In this document: in pieces, positions 50,501-57,054 of the stretch
Numbering within the stretch: the stretch's first letter is position 1
How the letters are laid out: each line of letters begins with the position of its first letter
Source of the DNA: Diplonema papillatum
Taxonomy: Eukaryota; Euglenozoa; Diplonemea; Diplonemida; Diplonemidae
DNA length: 64,000 nucleotides
Direction: 5' to 3'
Assembly: GCA_030068145.1 (NCBI GenBank)
Contig: JAPJBO010000059.1
Span: forward strand, 1-64,000
Notes under the pieces: model-generated
Seen by the model: only the letters and a program-made list of their open reading frames with translations
Told to the model about the DNA's origin: nothing
Databases searched by the model: none
Program-made: the position numbers and the translations under genes

Positions 50501-52510
50501 GACGCTTCCCGCGTAGTGAACTTCCAGGTCCGAGTGGTAGAAGATGATGAAGAGGTTGTCCGATTCCGAGGACGCCGCCGTCGAAGTAAACCACTTCGTT
50601 GTGATGGTGTTCACGGATGACCTCGGACGCATGTCAAACCACTCCGAGTCGATGTGGCCAACTTCGATGTGTGCCACCCCTCCAGCTGGAACGTCTGGGG
50701 CGCTCAAGCTAACCCACCCGGCCACCGTGTACAAATCAACCGCCGCCACTTGCCAGTCGTCGTTGGCGGTGCCGTTGTACACGAGGCTGACGAGTGCCAG
50801 CTTGTCCATCCCGTCGTAGTTGAACGGGACGATAGCCACCTCCCCCGGGCTCGAGCTGCTCTTCGTGGCAACCAGCCCGGCCTCGTGGTAAGAGTGCATG
50901 TAGATGGAAAAGTCGTCGTCGCTGCCAGCTGCCGGGTCGCTGCCCGTCGTGATTCGCAGCATGCCGTTGGTTCTACCGAACACCGCTTCATCCATAGGGT
51001 TCTGCGCCCAGCCCGGCTGCACGTGGTTGATCCACCCGCCGTACCCGTTGAATGTCAAGCCCCACAGCAAGGTGAAGCCGCCGTTTTCTGACAGCTCGAC
51101 CGTCTTGACAATGTACCCGTCATTCGCCGCACGAAGCGCCCTGGCAGTCACCATGAGGAGTTGGCTGACGGGGAACGGACAATCGGTGGCGGTGATGTCC
51201 CACTCGGATCCTAGTTCCGCGTCGTAGATGACGCCAGCGTAGTGCACCTCCGTTTCGGAGTGGAAGAAGATCGTGATGATGTTCGACGATCCCGAGAACT
51301 GCACGTCGTCGGTCGTCCACTTCGTCGTGATGCTGTTGACCGTCGGCTTCGTGCCGGTGAGGTCGAACCACTCCGAATCGAGGTGGGCTGCATTGATCGT
51401 CGACACCTCCGGCCTCCCCGCCTTCCTCTCTTCCAAAGCGTCCGGGCACGTGAAGTTCTCCCACCGGCCGTACATGAACACTTCCACGTGCGACACACGC
51501 CAGTCATCGTTGTTCGTCCCCGCGTAGACAAGACTGACGTACGCAATGTCAAAAAAACGATCAAACTCGAAGTTGAAGTAGGCGACCTCACCCACGGCAG
51601 GACTCGTCTTCGTTGCGACCACGACGCTGTCGTTGTACGAGTTCATGTAGATCGAAAACGTGTCTGCACTGCCCGAGTCTGCGTCGGTGTACGTCGCGAT
51701 TCGCAGCAGGACTTTGTGGAGCGTCAGCACAACAGAGTCCACAGGAACCGGCATCCAACTGGCCTGCACGTGGTTGATCCACCCACTCGTTCCTTGCCAG
51801 TTCTGACCGTACAAGCTCGTAAACGTCCCGTCCGCCTGTTGCAGCTCGACTTTCGCCAAGTGGTACCCATCATTATCCGCGCGAATCGCCTTGGCAGTCA
51901 CACTGACCAAGTCAGCTAGCGGGAAGGGGCAGTCTTTGGCGACGATGTCCCACACTTTTTCCTTTGGCGAGTCGTAGATGACTCCGGCATAGTGCACGTC
52001 CGTCTCGGAGTGGAAGAAAATGACGATGATGTTCGACGTCTCGGCCCAGGCGACATTCGACGTCGTGAACTTGGTCGCGATCGTGTTCACCGGGGTCTTG
52101 TCGTCGTTCATGTCGAAGAATTCCGCGTCGACGTGCCCGCTGTGAATCACGACGTGGCCCCCTGACTGGTGACTCGCGTCCGGGGCGGTCATAGTCTTCC
52201 AAACCCCGCCCAACTTCAACTCCAACGTCAGGACATTCCAGGCGTCGTTGTTCGTGCCAGTGTACACGAGGCTCGCGTACGCAAAGTCGTCAATCTCGGG
52301 GAAGTCAGCTGTATCTTCAATGACGGCGCCGTCCCCTGGGTTAGTGATGGTACCCACCACCGTCGCGACGGAATACGTATGGAAGTAGAGCGAAAACGTG
52401 TCAATGCTTCCAGACCCCGTGGGGCTATCGGTGGTTATACGGTAGTCCACGCTTTGAGCGCTGCTTTGCGGAACGCCCGCCAGGAGGCAGGCAATGAGTT
52501 GCCACCGCAT
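35516..52510 (-). CDS. Giant type I membrane protein with 22 tandem PLAT-like repeat units
   Basis: One uninterrupted frame of about 5,660 codons and the paralogue of the gene at 1616-12490. The ATG at 52510 is the first in frame and starts a signal peptide (MRWQLIACLLAGVPQSSAQ). I count 22 CPF(P/S) motifs, one per unit of about 248 residues. The same markers are present (DDWQV, DSEWFD, HYAGxIYD, SNDGYIV). Units 1-3 are nearly identical to the paralogue. Units 4-21 are highly homogenised, with alternating A/B types (CPFPVDQLLMV and CPFPVGDLRMV). After unit 22 come a stalk with a repeated TPNTPDA motif, a membrane segment (LLITGIVLLVCGLCVGGAYF) and a tail of about 105 residues. That tail shares MKTVIF, YDDD, IEL, EPLRK, GADL and PSTYEPPA with the paralogue, and then adds a Lys/Ala-rich end. 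PLAT-like identity is inferred from strand and Trp patterns, as in lipoxygenase and LOXHD1 PLAT domains. Ligand and function are unknown. Confidence 0.9.
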   Translation of the reverse strand: MRWQLIACLLAGVPQSSAQSVDYRITTDSPTGSGSIDTFSLYFHTYSVATVVGTITNPGDGAVIEDTADFPEIDDFAYASLVYTGTNNDAWNVLTLELKLGGVWKTMTAPDASHQSGGHVVIHSGHVDAEFFDMNDDKTPVNTIATKFTTSNVAWAETSNIIVIFFHSETDVHYAGVIYDSPKEKVWDIVAKDCPFPLADLVSVTAKAIRADNDGYHLAKVELQQADGTFTSLYGQNWQGTSGWINHVQASWMPVPVDSVVLTLHKVLLRIATYTDADSGSADTFSIYMNSYNDSVVVATKTSPAVGEVAYFNFEFDRFFDIAYVSLVYAGTNNDDWRVSHVEVFMYGRWENFTCPDALEERKAGRPEVSTINAAHLDSEWFDLTGTKPTVNSITTKWTTDDVQFSGSSNIITIFFHSETEVHYAGVIYDAELGSEWDITATDCPFPVSQLLMVTARALRAANDGYIVKTVELSENGGFTLLWGLTFNGYGGWINHVQPGWAQNPMDEAVFGRTNGMLRITTGSDPAAGSDDDFSIYMHSYHEAGLVATKSSSSPGEVAIVPFNYDGMDKLALVSLVYNGTANDDWQVAAVDLYTVAGWVSLSAPDVPAGGVAHIEVGHIDSEWFDMRPRSSVNTITTKWFTSTAASSESDNLFIIFYHSDLEVHYAGSVADPTRGQEVPVTATDCPFPLSELRMVTVRALRSEASDGWILEKVELEQADGSFSTMYGQTWESSGGWVNHQQPSWMPDPLDEVVLTPKKVLLRITTNGAADSGSADSFAVYIHSYHEAIRAATIAAPASGDATLVNVDYNPEIFSLSYFSLIYEGTNDDEWQVKSVEYYKKGGWKHLTCPDAKATGDLALINAAHIDSEWFDMHPKVATNTVKTLWITASESFAETTNIVVIYYHSATQTHYAGVIYDPTRGSIWVIEAVDCPFPVEDLRMVTANALRDHTSDGYIVERVEIMIGGRYQKMWGQPWNAYGGWITHTKPGWMTDPSDEIVLTTNVNPVLLRIKTYGDDAAAGSNDKFSVYLHSYHTSMLVGTIESPVVGQVLLLDFDFADSVADLAHISLVYNGTSDDDWWVKEVELYIDGDWRALTSPDLKESVDAGGVNASVITAAHADSEWFDFSAKPTVNTITTKWTTSTADWSETSNIIAIYFHSETMAHYAGAIYDAERGDEWVITATDCPFSLGDLRMVTARALRASNDGYVVAKVELMQQDGSYALLYSPTWQGTGGWISHVQAGWMPDPLDEVVFTLKDTDLLVRITTASEEGSGSNDSFSMYMHTYHESTLVATKDSPAVGEVSIFSIDFPAFDQLAHTSLVYAGAKNDDWRVASVELYINKAWRPQFSPDAVNGPEPIHEGHLDSEWFDISEKPTVNTITTIWNTADEDWAETTNIIAIYFHSSTQVHYAGAIYDPKRDDSWNITATDCPFPLADLRMVTARALRASNDGYIVGSVELLQADGTYLKLWGVNWQAYGGWISHVQAGWMPDRLDEVVLTMSKVLMRITTDSSADAGSTEKFSVYMHSYHESALVATVEAPSAGEVVLLDLDFAELDEIAHISLVYNDTTVNDDWWVSLVQIYTKDGWKNYSCPDAIEAAEAGQLAVSIITPDHIDSEWLDFGERKQVNTITTKWTTSTDLWSETTNIIAIYFHSHDKVHYADAIYDPKQGSEWTIEATDCPFPVDQLLMVTARALRGSDDGYIVEKVELLENGVYTKMWGQSWQAYGGWITHVQKDWMPDPLHECVLTRKNALMRITTSSDAAAGSTDRFSVYMHTYHESTLVATVASPSAGSVMTLNVDFPDSVNELAHISLVYSGTLNDDWQVSSVEAYMDGTWQTFSCPDAIEAGKAGLPEVSIITADHIDSEWFDMGERLQVNTIATKWTTDTVDWSETTNIITIFYHSDTQVHYAGVIYDPQKGDVFDINPTNCPFPVGDLRMVTARALRASNDGYIVKQVELLQEDGTYLKLWGVNWQAYGGWISHVQAGWMPDRLDEIVLTKSKVLMRITTDSSADAGSTATFSVYMHSYHESALVATVESPSAGEVVLLDLDFAELEGIAHISLVYNDSTVNDDWWVSLVQVYMKDGWKNYSCPDAIEAAEAGQLAVSIITPDHIDSEWLDFGERKQVNTITTKWTTSTDLWSETTNIIAIYFHSHDQVHYADAIYDPKQGSVWTIEATDCPFPVDQLLMVSARALRGSDDGYIVEKVELLENGVYTIMWGQTWQAYGGWITHVQKDWMPDPLHECVLTRKKALLRVITSSDAAAGSTDSFSVYMHTYHESTMVATVDRPAVGSIIGLNVDFSDMVNELAHVSLVYSGTNNDDWQVSSVEVYMDGNWEKLSCPDAIEAGEAGLPEVSIITADHIDSEWFDMGERLQVNTIETKWTTDTVEWSETTNIITIFYHSERQVHYAGVIYDPKRGDVFNIVSTNCPFPVGDLRMVTARALRASNDGYIVKQVELKQEDETFAMLWGQTWQAYGGWISHVQAGWMPDRLDEVVLTLKRALLRITTADDAAAGSTDAFSVYIHSYHENVLATTITAPGAGQTLIVDVDYDFGTPSYFSLVYSGSNDDEWQVVSVEYYKTGGWHQLTSPDAEESADGIARITASHIDSEWFDLHPKPAQNTIKTLWVTASETFAETTNIIVVYFHSETQTHYAGVIYDPSRGSVWHIEAVDCPFPLSELRMVTANALREHTSDGYIVEKVEVMTGTGYQKMWGQPWNAYGGWIIHTAPGWMTIPSDEIVLTTNVNPVLLRIKTYSGNAAAGSTDKFSVYLHSYHTSMLVGTIESPAEGQVSLLNYDFPDAIADLAHVSLVYNGTSDDDWWVKEVELYIDGDWRALTSPDLKESVDAGGVNASVITAAHADSEWFDFSAKPTVNTITTKWTTSTDDWSETTNIIAIYFHSETMAHYAGAIYDAERGDEWVISATDCPFSLGDLRMVTARALRASNDGYVVAKVELMQQDGSYALLYSPTWQGTGGWISHVQAGWMPDPLDEVVFTLKDTDLLVRITTASEEGSGSNDSFSMYMHTYHESTLVATKDSPAVGEVSIFSIDFPAFDQLAHTSLVYAGAKNDDWRVASVELYINKAWRPQFSPDAVNGPEPIHEGHLDSEWFDVSEKPTVNTITTIWNTADEDWAETTNIIAIYFHSSTQVHYAGAIYDPKRDESLTITATDCPFPLADLRMVTARALRASNDGYIVESVELLQADGTYLKLWGVNWQAYGGWISHVQAGWMPDRLDEVVLTMSKVLMRITTDSSADAGSTAKFSVYMHSYHESALVATVEAPSAGEVVLLDLDFAELDEIAHISLVYNDTTVNDDWWVSLVQIYTKDGWKNYSCPDAIEAAEAGQLAVSIITPDHIDSEWLDFGERKQVNTITTKWTTSTDLWSETTNIIAIYFHSHDKVHYADAIYDPKQGSEWTIEATDCPFPVDQLLMVTARALRGSDDGYIVEKVELLENGVYTKMWGQSWQAYGGWITHVQKDWMPDPLHECVLTRKNALMRITTSSDAAAGSTDRFSVYMHTYHESTLVTTVTSPSAGSVMTLNVDFPDSVNELAHISLVYSGTLNDDWQVSSVEAYMDGTWQTFSCPDAIEAGKAGLPEVSIITADHIDSEWFDMGERLQVNTIATKWTTDTVDWSETTNIITIFYHSDTQVHYAGVIYDPQKGDVFDINPTNCPFPVGDLRMVTARALRASNDGYIVKQVELLQEDGTYLKLWGVNWQAYGGWISHVQAGWMPDRLDEVVLTKSKVLMRITTDSSADAGSTATFSVYMHSYHESALVATVESPSAGEVVLLDLDFAELEGIAHISLVYNDSTVNDDWWVSLVQVYTKDGWKSYACPDAIEAGEAGQLAVSIITPDHIDSEWLDFGERKQVNTITTKWTTSTDLWSETTNIIAIYFHSHDQVHYADAIYDPKQGSVWTIEATDCPFPVDQLLMVTARALRGSDDGYIVEKVELLENGVYTKMWGQTWQAYGGWITHVQKDWMPDPLHECVLTRKNALLRIITSSDAAAGSTDRFSVYMHTYHESTLVTTVTSPSAGSVMTLNVDFPDSVNELAHISLVYSGTLNDDWQVSSVEAYMDGTWQTFSCPDAIEAGEAGLPEVSIITADHIDSEWFDMGERLQVNTIATKWTTDTVDWSETTNIITIFYHSDTQVHYAGVIYDPQKGDVFDINPTNCPFPVGDLRMVTARALRASNDGYIVKQVELLQEDGTYLKLWGVNWQAYGGWISHVQAGWMPDRLDEVVLTKSKVLMRITTDSSADAGSTATFSVYLHSYHESALVATVESPSAGEVVLLDLDFAELEGIAHISLVYNDSTVNDDWWVSLVQVYTKDGWKSYACPDAIEAGDAGQLAVSIITPDHIDSEWLDFGERKQVNTITTKWTTSTDLWSETTNIIAIYFHSHDQVHYADAIYDPKQGSVWTIEATDCPFPVDQLLMVTARALRGSDDGYIVEKVELLENGVYTKMWGHNWQAYGGWITHVQKDWMPDPLHECILTRKNAMMRITTSSDAAAGSDDRFSVYMHTYHESTMVATVNSPSAGSVMTLNVDFPDSVNELAHISLVYSGTLNDDWQVSSVEAFMDGTWQTFSCPDAIEAGEAGLPEVSIITADHIDSEWFDMGERLQINTIATKWTTDTVEWSETTNIITIFYHSDTQVHYAGVIYDPQKGDVFDINPTNCPFPVGDLRMVTARALRASNDGYIVKQVELLQEDGTYLKLWGVNWQAYGGWISHVQAGWMPDRLDEIALTKSKVLMRITTDSSADAGSTATFSVYMHSYHESALVATVESPSAGEVVLLDLDFAELEGIAHISLVYNDSTVNDDWWVSLVQVYMKDGWKSYACPDAIEAGEAGELAVSIITPDHIDSEWLDFGERKQVNTITTKWTTSTDLWSETTNIIAIYFHSHDQVHYADAIYDPKQGSVWTIEATDCPFPVDQLLMVSARALRGSDDGYIVEKVELLENGVYTIMWGQTWQAYGGWITHVQKDWMPDPLHECVLTRKKALLRVMTSSDVAAGSTDEFSVYMHTYHESTLVATVVSPAVGSIIGLNVDFADFVNELAHVSLVYNGTNNDDWQVSSVEVYMDGNWEKLSCPDAIEAGEAGLPEVSIITADHIDSEWFDMGERLQVNTIETKWTTDTVDWSETTNIITIFYHSERQVHYAGVIYDPKRGDVFNIVSTNCPFPVGDLRMVTARALRASNDGYIVKQVELLQEDGTFAMLWGQTWQAYGGWISHVQAGWMPDPLDEVVLSLQPNLLRIQTADTSDAGSTDKFSVYMHTYNHTELVATIDGPSVGDTRIVAVNFSHFDQLSHVSLVYNGTNNDEWRVVSAEVYQKGGWSAMLAPDVEEAGGEPATINEGHMDSEWFDTHPGEPVNTIKTLWITATEEFAETTNLITVYFHSESEVHYAGVIYDPLVGSAWIIESHTCPFPVENLTKVTARALRAHTDDGYIVEKVELMVNGKYEKMWGETWNAEGGWVAHHQPSWMPDPLDEVVLVRRSDSNATFAPDATPNTPDATPNTPGMDGSDDGSEGNGTAPADQQAAADMGGDSKATFWGLLITGIVLLVCGLCVGGAYFATRYRQGKPDMKTVIFDDDDYDDDIELNGSAYEGASEDDCEEPLRKSFGLVPKASKAASNSGADLKETPSTYEPPAITEQKDDAAAVDVKPDAKATSPEKTAKAKP
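37113..43100 (-). repeat. Array of 1,497-bp two-unit repeats in the second giant gene
   Basis: Equivalent positions recur at 37113, 38610, 40107 and 41604, exactly 1,497 bp (499 codons) apart. Each period holds one A-type unit (PVDQLLMV) and one B-type unit (PVGDLRMV). Neighbouring copies differ at only a few codons, so the array expanded or was homogenised recently. The period is a multiple of three, so copy-number change keeps the frame. Confidence 0.9.
40107..44200 (-). repeat. Seven-unit block, copy 1 (offset 5,217 bp)
   Basis: Positions 40107, 41604, 42458, 43098 and 43950 recur at 45324, 46821, 47675, 48315 and 49167, all exactly 5,217 bp away. This is seven repeat units in frame. Similarity weakens past about 44200/49410. 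Confidence 0.88.
45324..49420 (-). repeat. Seven-unit block, copy 2 (offset 5,217 bp)
   Basis: Second copy of the block at 40107-44200. It also contains a 1,497-bp period (45324 to 46821), so the dimer expansion and the block duplication overlap in the same gene. Confidence 0.88.
50238..52510 (-). repeat. 5' tract nearly identical to 10215-12490
   Basis: Partner of the tract in the first giant gene. Same orientation, about 40 kb away. The abrupt end at the start of unit 4 points to gene conversion or a recent partial duplication rather than uniform divergence. Confidence 0.9.
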
Positions 52511-52640
52511 TGCCCGTATGTTCGGCCGGCCCAATATTCGTGGTTCTGGGTTTCTTCTTTGCTTTATTTTCTTTGTAGTTTTGAACTCCTTTCCTAATAC
52601 TCGAAGGTGCGGTTGTATCTGCGAGGGACTAGCCGTGCGA
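52511..52640 (-). promoter_or_regulatory. Conserved upstream region of the second giant gene
   Basis: Counterpart of 12491-12640, with the same short blocks (about 52573-52596 and TTGTATCTGCGAG at about 52611). The gene's 5' leader is purine-rich. Shared blocks could be regulatory or simply the edge of the recent duplication. Confidence 0.35.
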
Positions 52641-52984
52641 AGTGAGCGCAGGGCATACCTGACGTATGAAGGAAGAAGACTCTGGCCTGCTTGGAGCTGT
52701 GGCGTTTGCCGTCAAGGGCACTTTTACAGGACATGTGGTCTCAAGTCTAAGTTGGAGAGAGTGTGTGAGAGCTAGCATATAACATCTATGCCAACTTTAT
52801 GTATCGGAAAGTAGACGCGGAAAGTAGACGCAAGAACACACAGGCAAACCTTGTGCGCTAGCTTCCTGTACACGTGAGTCTGATAATCAGACCCTAAATT
52901 CTCGTTTCATTGTATTTTCATTTCTCATTTGTTGAGCTATATCACTATGAGAGTAATCGACATAATCGAGCCTGGTCGGTTGGG
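52641..52984. other. Intergenic between giant gene 2 and the decayed LINE, no gene seen
   Basis: Contains a doubled GGAAAGTAGACGC word (52805-52831). No coding evidence. Confidence 0.4.
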
Positions 52985-55262
52985 TTGGAATGCAAAGAAT
53001 CTGCGATAATCTGCATCTCGCCGACGGCGCGGTTATCTCTTTGCACGTGATGTGTCATGTTTTCGCCTCTTTAACTCGTCTTGATCGTCGGCGCGCGTTT
53101 GGTGCTTCGCTTCTTCTTCGATTGCTCGTCCAGGTTCATCGGTTGAACGTCGATTTCTGCTTCTTCTTGGCGCCTGGGCGATGGTCGTGGCACATCGACG
53201 CGTCCTTTGCGCCTTTTCGGTACCGGCTCCGCCGCGGAGTTCGATTGCCGCTTCTTCGCTGGCGTTGGTGCCGCCTTCTCGACCTTCGCTGCTGACGTCG
53301 GTGTTGATGTTGCGGGCTCTCGCTCGCCTTCCGCTGCTTCCGGCAGAACGAGCACCACGTTCTCTCGCTTCGCCCGTCTCGGCGCTGGCGCGAGGCCCTC
53401 TGACTCTGCCTTTCTCTTCTTCGTTGTTGATTCTTCTCCTCTCGCCACGGCCGCCCTGTGGTGCTCTTTCCTGCAGCAGCCCGGGTCTCCTACTCCTCAG
53501 GTCGGCGTGCTTCTTGCAGCTTTCGCACGTCGGCATCCCATGGTGCCCGGGGCACACCCGCTCACCCACTTTTCGTGTCGGGGAATCCCTTCCGGTACGA
53601 GCCACGGATCCCCTCCGACGACAGCCGACTTCTTGCCCTTCTTCTCTGTAGCGTCGTCGAAGGCCGTCCATCTCTCTGCACGCTCCGCCCTCTCTCTTCC
53701 GTACGTCGGGGAAAGGTCCATCCCCCACGCCTCAGGTGAACATGCCGGCTCGCCTTCAGCTGCGTCTCCAAGACTCCCATCGTCTCCTCGCCGCCGCGGA
53801 AAACTGGTCTCATCTCGTAGCCCGTGAGGCATGGTGGGGCCCCTACCGTTCTCAATGAACCTATCTTCTCCTGTTTTCTACCCGGTAGAAGCGGCCCCAC
53901 ACCTTTCCGTTCAAGCGCCTCCCCGATCGTCTTCAGCATCCGCGCCAACATTCTCGCACGGATACACAGCGGCATCCCATCTGTGACAGCGTCGCCACTA
54001 AATTGCCCGGTAGATCCAGCCCGGTGTAGACTTCGAAGTCGACTGCGAGTTCCGCCGTCGAGACGTCCCCCGCAACTGACCAGCGCATCCCATCCACACT
54101 GCTGCGGCGCCCGAAACCACCTCTCTCCTCCGACTGCCGCGAAGGTCTCCAATCCCGATCGCTTCGAAGCCCAGCCGGCGCGGGGGGCAGTCGTCATGGT
54201 GCAGTTGTCTCCAAGGGTGGCCGACCCTCCGGTCCCTACCCTCTCTTTCCCGCCGGCGTCTTTCCTGCATGGCCTCCGCCATGAACGTGTGCAACACCTC
54301 AACATTGACCCGACTTCCCCTCCGGCAGGATCCTGACGCCTTCAGCTCATTGGCACTCGTCGCGTTGTAGTCGTGCCCCTTCAAAGTTTGTGCGCCTCTT
54401 CTCAAGCTCCACTAGTCGCCAGCACCTTTCTCAGGGTGTGCTCGCTCCCCTTGCTTCGTCGCACCAGCCTCAGCACATTCCTCGGCGTCGTCGAAATCTT
54501 CCGTCCATCGTATGCCGAGCTTTTTTGCATGCTCGGCCGCTATCCCGACCGGTCCCCGTGCGCGGATTCTGCTGCTATACGCCCGTCGAACTGTTGCGAC
54601 GCGGTGCACCGGCCTTTTTCGGCACGATCATGCCGAGCGACAGCACTGTGTACGGGTCGAGTAAGTGGACCTTTGTGTTTTAGAAAGCCCAACACGGCCT
54701 CCTGCGCCCTATGCAGTCTCGCCCGGGTCCCAGACGCCTCTGAGTAATGCTGCGGTGAACTTCCCCAGCCCCCGCACCGTCGGGAGTGCGAACTCCGAGC
54801 CGTAAAACTGCCATATTGCCGCTAATCCCGACCTCTGCGTCATCGAGATCGGTAGAGCTTGATGACGCAGAGGTCGGGATTATGAAGATTCGCTCGTCAG
54901 CCCCCCCCCACGTCGTCCACTCTGCGCGCCACGATGGACAAGAGCGCGTTGATGAGGATCACGCTCAGGGGGCAGCCCTGCAGTATCCCATAGGTGGTGT
55001 AGAAGATAGCTCCCATTCCCATGTGCAGCTTGTACCGCCTCCATAGTCGCGCGTAAATGTCGCGCAGCGGACCGAGAATTCTCTCGTGAAGGTCCAGCTC
55101 CCCCACCAGCTTCAACACGATGTCCCGCGGCACTTTGTCAAAAAACTTGGCAAAGTCTAGGGCTACGCTGTATAGCTCCTTTCCCGTCAAGAGCGCTTCC
55201 TCGATCTGCGAAGCGATTTCGAATACCACGTCCACGGTTCCGTGTTTGGGTCTGAACCCGTG
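52985..55262 (-). pseudogene. Decayed LINE copy, reverse orientation
   Basis: Reverse-strand relative of the LINE at 12975-18265. The 3' end near 52985 matches the intact copy's 3' region (GATTCTTTGCATTC). Going upstream, it keeps the Lys/Arg-rich tail (53040-53450), part of the Cys/His region, a middle segment (53500-54300) and the reverse transcriptase start (54897-55262, with HGFRPKHGTVD, ALDFAKFFDKV and GILQGCPLSVILIN). Several frameshifts separate these. The segment that should hold the FADD catalytic motif is deleted at about 54890, and its 5' end begins inside the reverse transcriptase. Not functional. Confidence 0.85.
54823..54882. repeat. Perfect 22-bp inverted repeat inside the decayed LINE
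   Basis: Arms 54823-54844 and 54861-54882 are exact reverse complements (TAATCCCGACCTCTGCGTCA and two more bases) around a 16-base spacer. It lies exactly at the deletion that removes reverse transcriptase motif C. Confidence 0.9.
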
Positions 55263-55600
55263 CTGGCTATAATTGAGCATAATCGAGCGGAATCGAACTG
55301 AAAAGTGAAATGGAATGGAGTGCCGCACCATCCACCCCAGGCGGAGAAACTTGCGACCGGAAGCAGCAGGAGAATTGCTGTTTTACCATACATGTAACCC
55401 CCGACAAATTTGTCGGGGGAATCGGGGGGGGTGAAAGGAGGCAGCCCAAGAAAGTACGACTTGCATCCGTGATGGACACAGGGGAGGGCGCCGGCACGCA
55501 TGCTTCGAGCAGAATCCGAAGGGCCATGAACGGACTCGACGCTTTCATCCGGGGGCTGCTCGACGGGCCCATAGCCGCGTATCGAGGGCCTGAACAGAAA
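55263..55600. mobile_element. Rearranged LINE fragments at the 5' side of the decayed copy
   Basis: 55275-55340 repeats the sequence found at about 12973-13020 (GAATCGAACTGAAAAGTGAA, GGAGTGCCGCAC). 55440-55555 resembles 14296-14400 of the LINE linker in plus orientation, and 55556-55590 resembles 14246-14275, so the order is scrambled. The pieces meet the reverse-oriented LINE head to head. Confidence 0.6.
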
Positions 55601-57054
55601 CAGGCCCTCCCTGCTAGCACCTCGTGTCTGATGTTTCCAAAACTCCTGGAAGGCAGAGCGTCCACCCGCCCGGGATTCCATCTCGTTGGCGCTCCGCGTT
55701 ACATCATCCTTGTTTGACGCCCGAGGGCGCGCTGTTCGGCTGTTTACGGATACCATCTCTTTCAGCCCCACCCAGGAATTAGTATCATTATTCCAAACTC
55801 TCGCTTCCTGTGACACTTGCCATCTTCACACCGTTTCTGCCAACGTGACCGTTTCCGAGGAAGGTTTGGCTTCGGAAAGTAGGTGCGAGGACATGCGAAC
55901 ACTGCGCGCTAGCTTCGCTTAATGTCCTTGTCCATGAAGTTCACCATGAGCTCCCAGGCTTTGTCCAACATACCGAGGGTTGGTGCCGTTGGCTATCATC
56001 GGAAGGGGCGAACTTAGCATCGCCCGAATTTGCCATTCCACTCAATCCTCGCATATGGACCTTCGACCAGAGCTTCATAATCAAGCTAATATAAGGTCAC
56101 GCCACAATACCCCCTACTGATGCTCAGAAAAGAAGGGCGCAGAAGAGAATGGACGACATTGTCTCGTAATGAAAGAACGCACGGTAGTGCGTCTCGCATC
56201 GGGGAGGAGAAAGGCGTAAATTCCCATTCGTCAGTTGTGAAGCATCCAACAGCTTCCATGAAGTCCGAAGACGTCGCCGAAAAAGCGACAACGTCCGGCG
56301 TACGTTTCCAGGTCCTATAAAGGCCACAGCCACATTTGATGACGCTAAGTCAGGAGTTTCGAACGCGTTACCGTCCGTTTCTCCGCTTGGCGTTAGCCAA
56401 ATAATATGTGCCAGACAAGTGGAGTGCCAACCGAACCAGTAGTAGCAAAGAAACGTAGCCATCCACCGGCGCGCTGGCAGCACAAAGCCAGCCATGCGTA
56501 GGAGTCCGTGGCCCACACGGGGAATTCAGTGGCGTGCGCCTTTAAGATATCGAAGAAGAGGCTAACGCCCGTTCAGTGCGTAGTGTCGGAAGCAGGCCCG
56601 CGTTCTGGTGGCTGTCTCCGAAACGTCTTTTGCTCCCATGGAACCGAGCTGTGTGTAGTGTGTGGTTTAAGTCCATGGCTTTCAGTGGGTAACGGCTAAA
56701 CCGCAGTGCAGCCCACTGTCGTCACGCTGCTTTTGGGTCCTGTGACTCCTCTCCGAAAGGGTGACTTGTTCTGGCGACGCGTTTCAGGTGGAGAAGGGAA
56801 AGTCCGTCGCCCGCTCTCTCTGTACAAGATACGCAGTGCCCTCGCGGCAACTATCAGTACTCTGCGTTCCACTTTCGTTCTGTTACGGTGCTACCTCGCG
56901 GAGGGCAAACTACTAGGCCAAACTACCCCGTTCACTGGGTGGCGCTCTGCAGGGAGACGCTCTGTTGGGAGGAGACCAATAAGAGTGGAGAGTACAGCTA
57001 CGTTGCTACCGCTACGTGCACCTACTACGTGTAGAGGACTACGTCTGCATACGC
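55601..57054. other. Intergenic, no gene seen
   Basis: No frame with recognisable motifs. 55830-55920 has a GGAAAGTAGGTGCGAGGACA word similar to that near 52820, which suggests another diverged repeat. Confidence 0.4.

Noticed and set aside
55268-55290. GTTCGATTC, a T-loop-like sequence suggesting a tRNA
   Set aside because: No acceptor, D-arm or anticodon stem can be drawn around it. It belongs to a sequence repeated at 12975.
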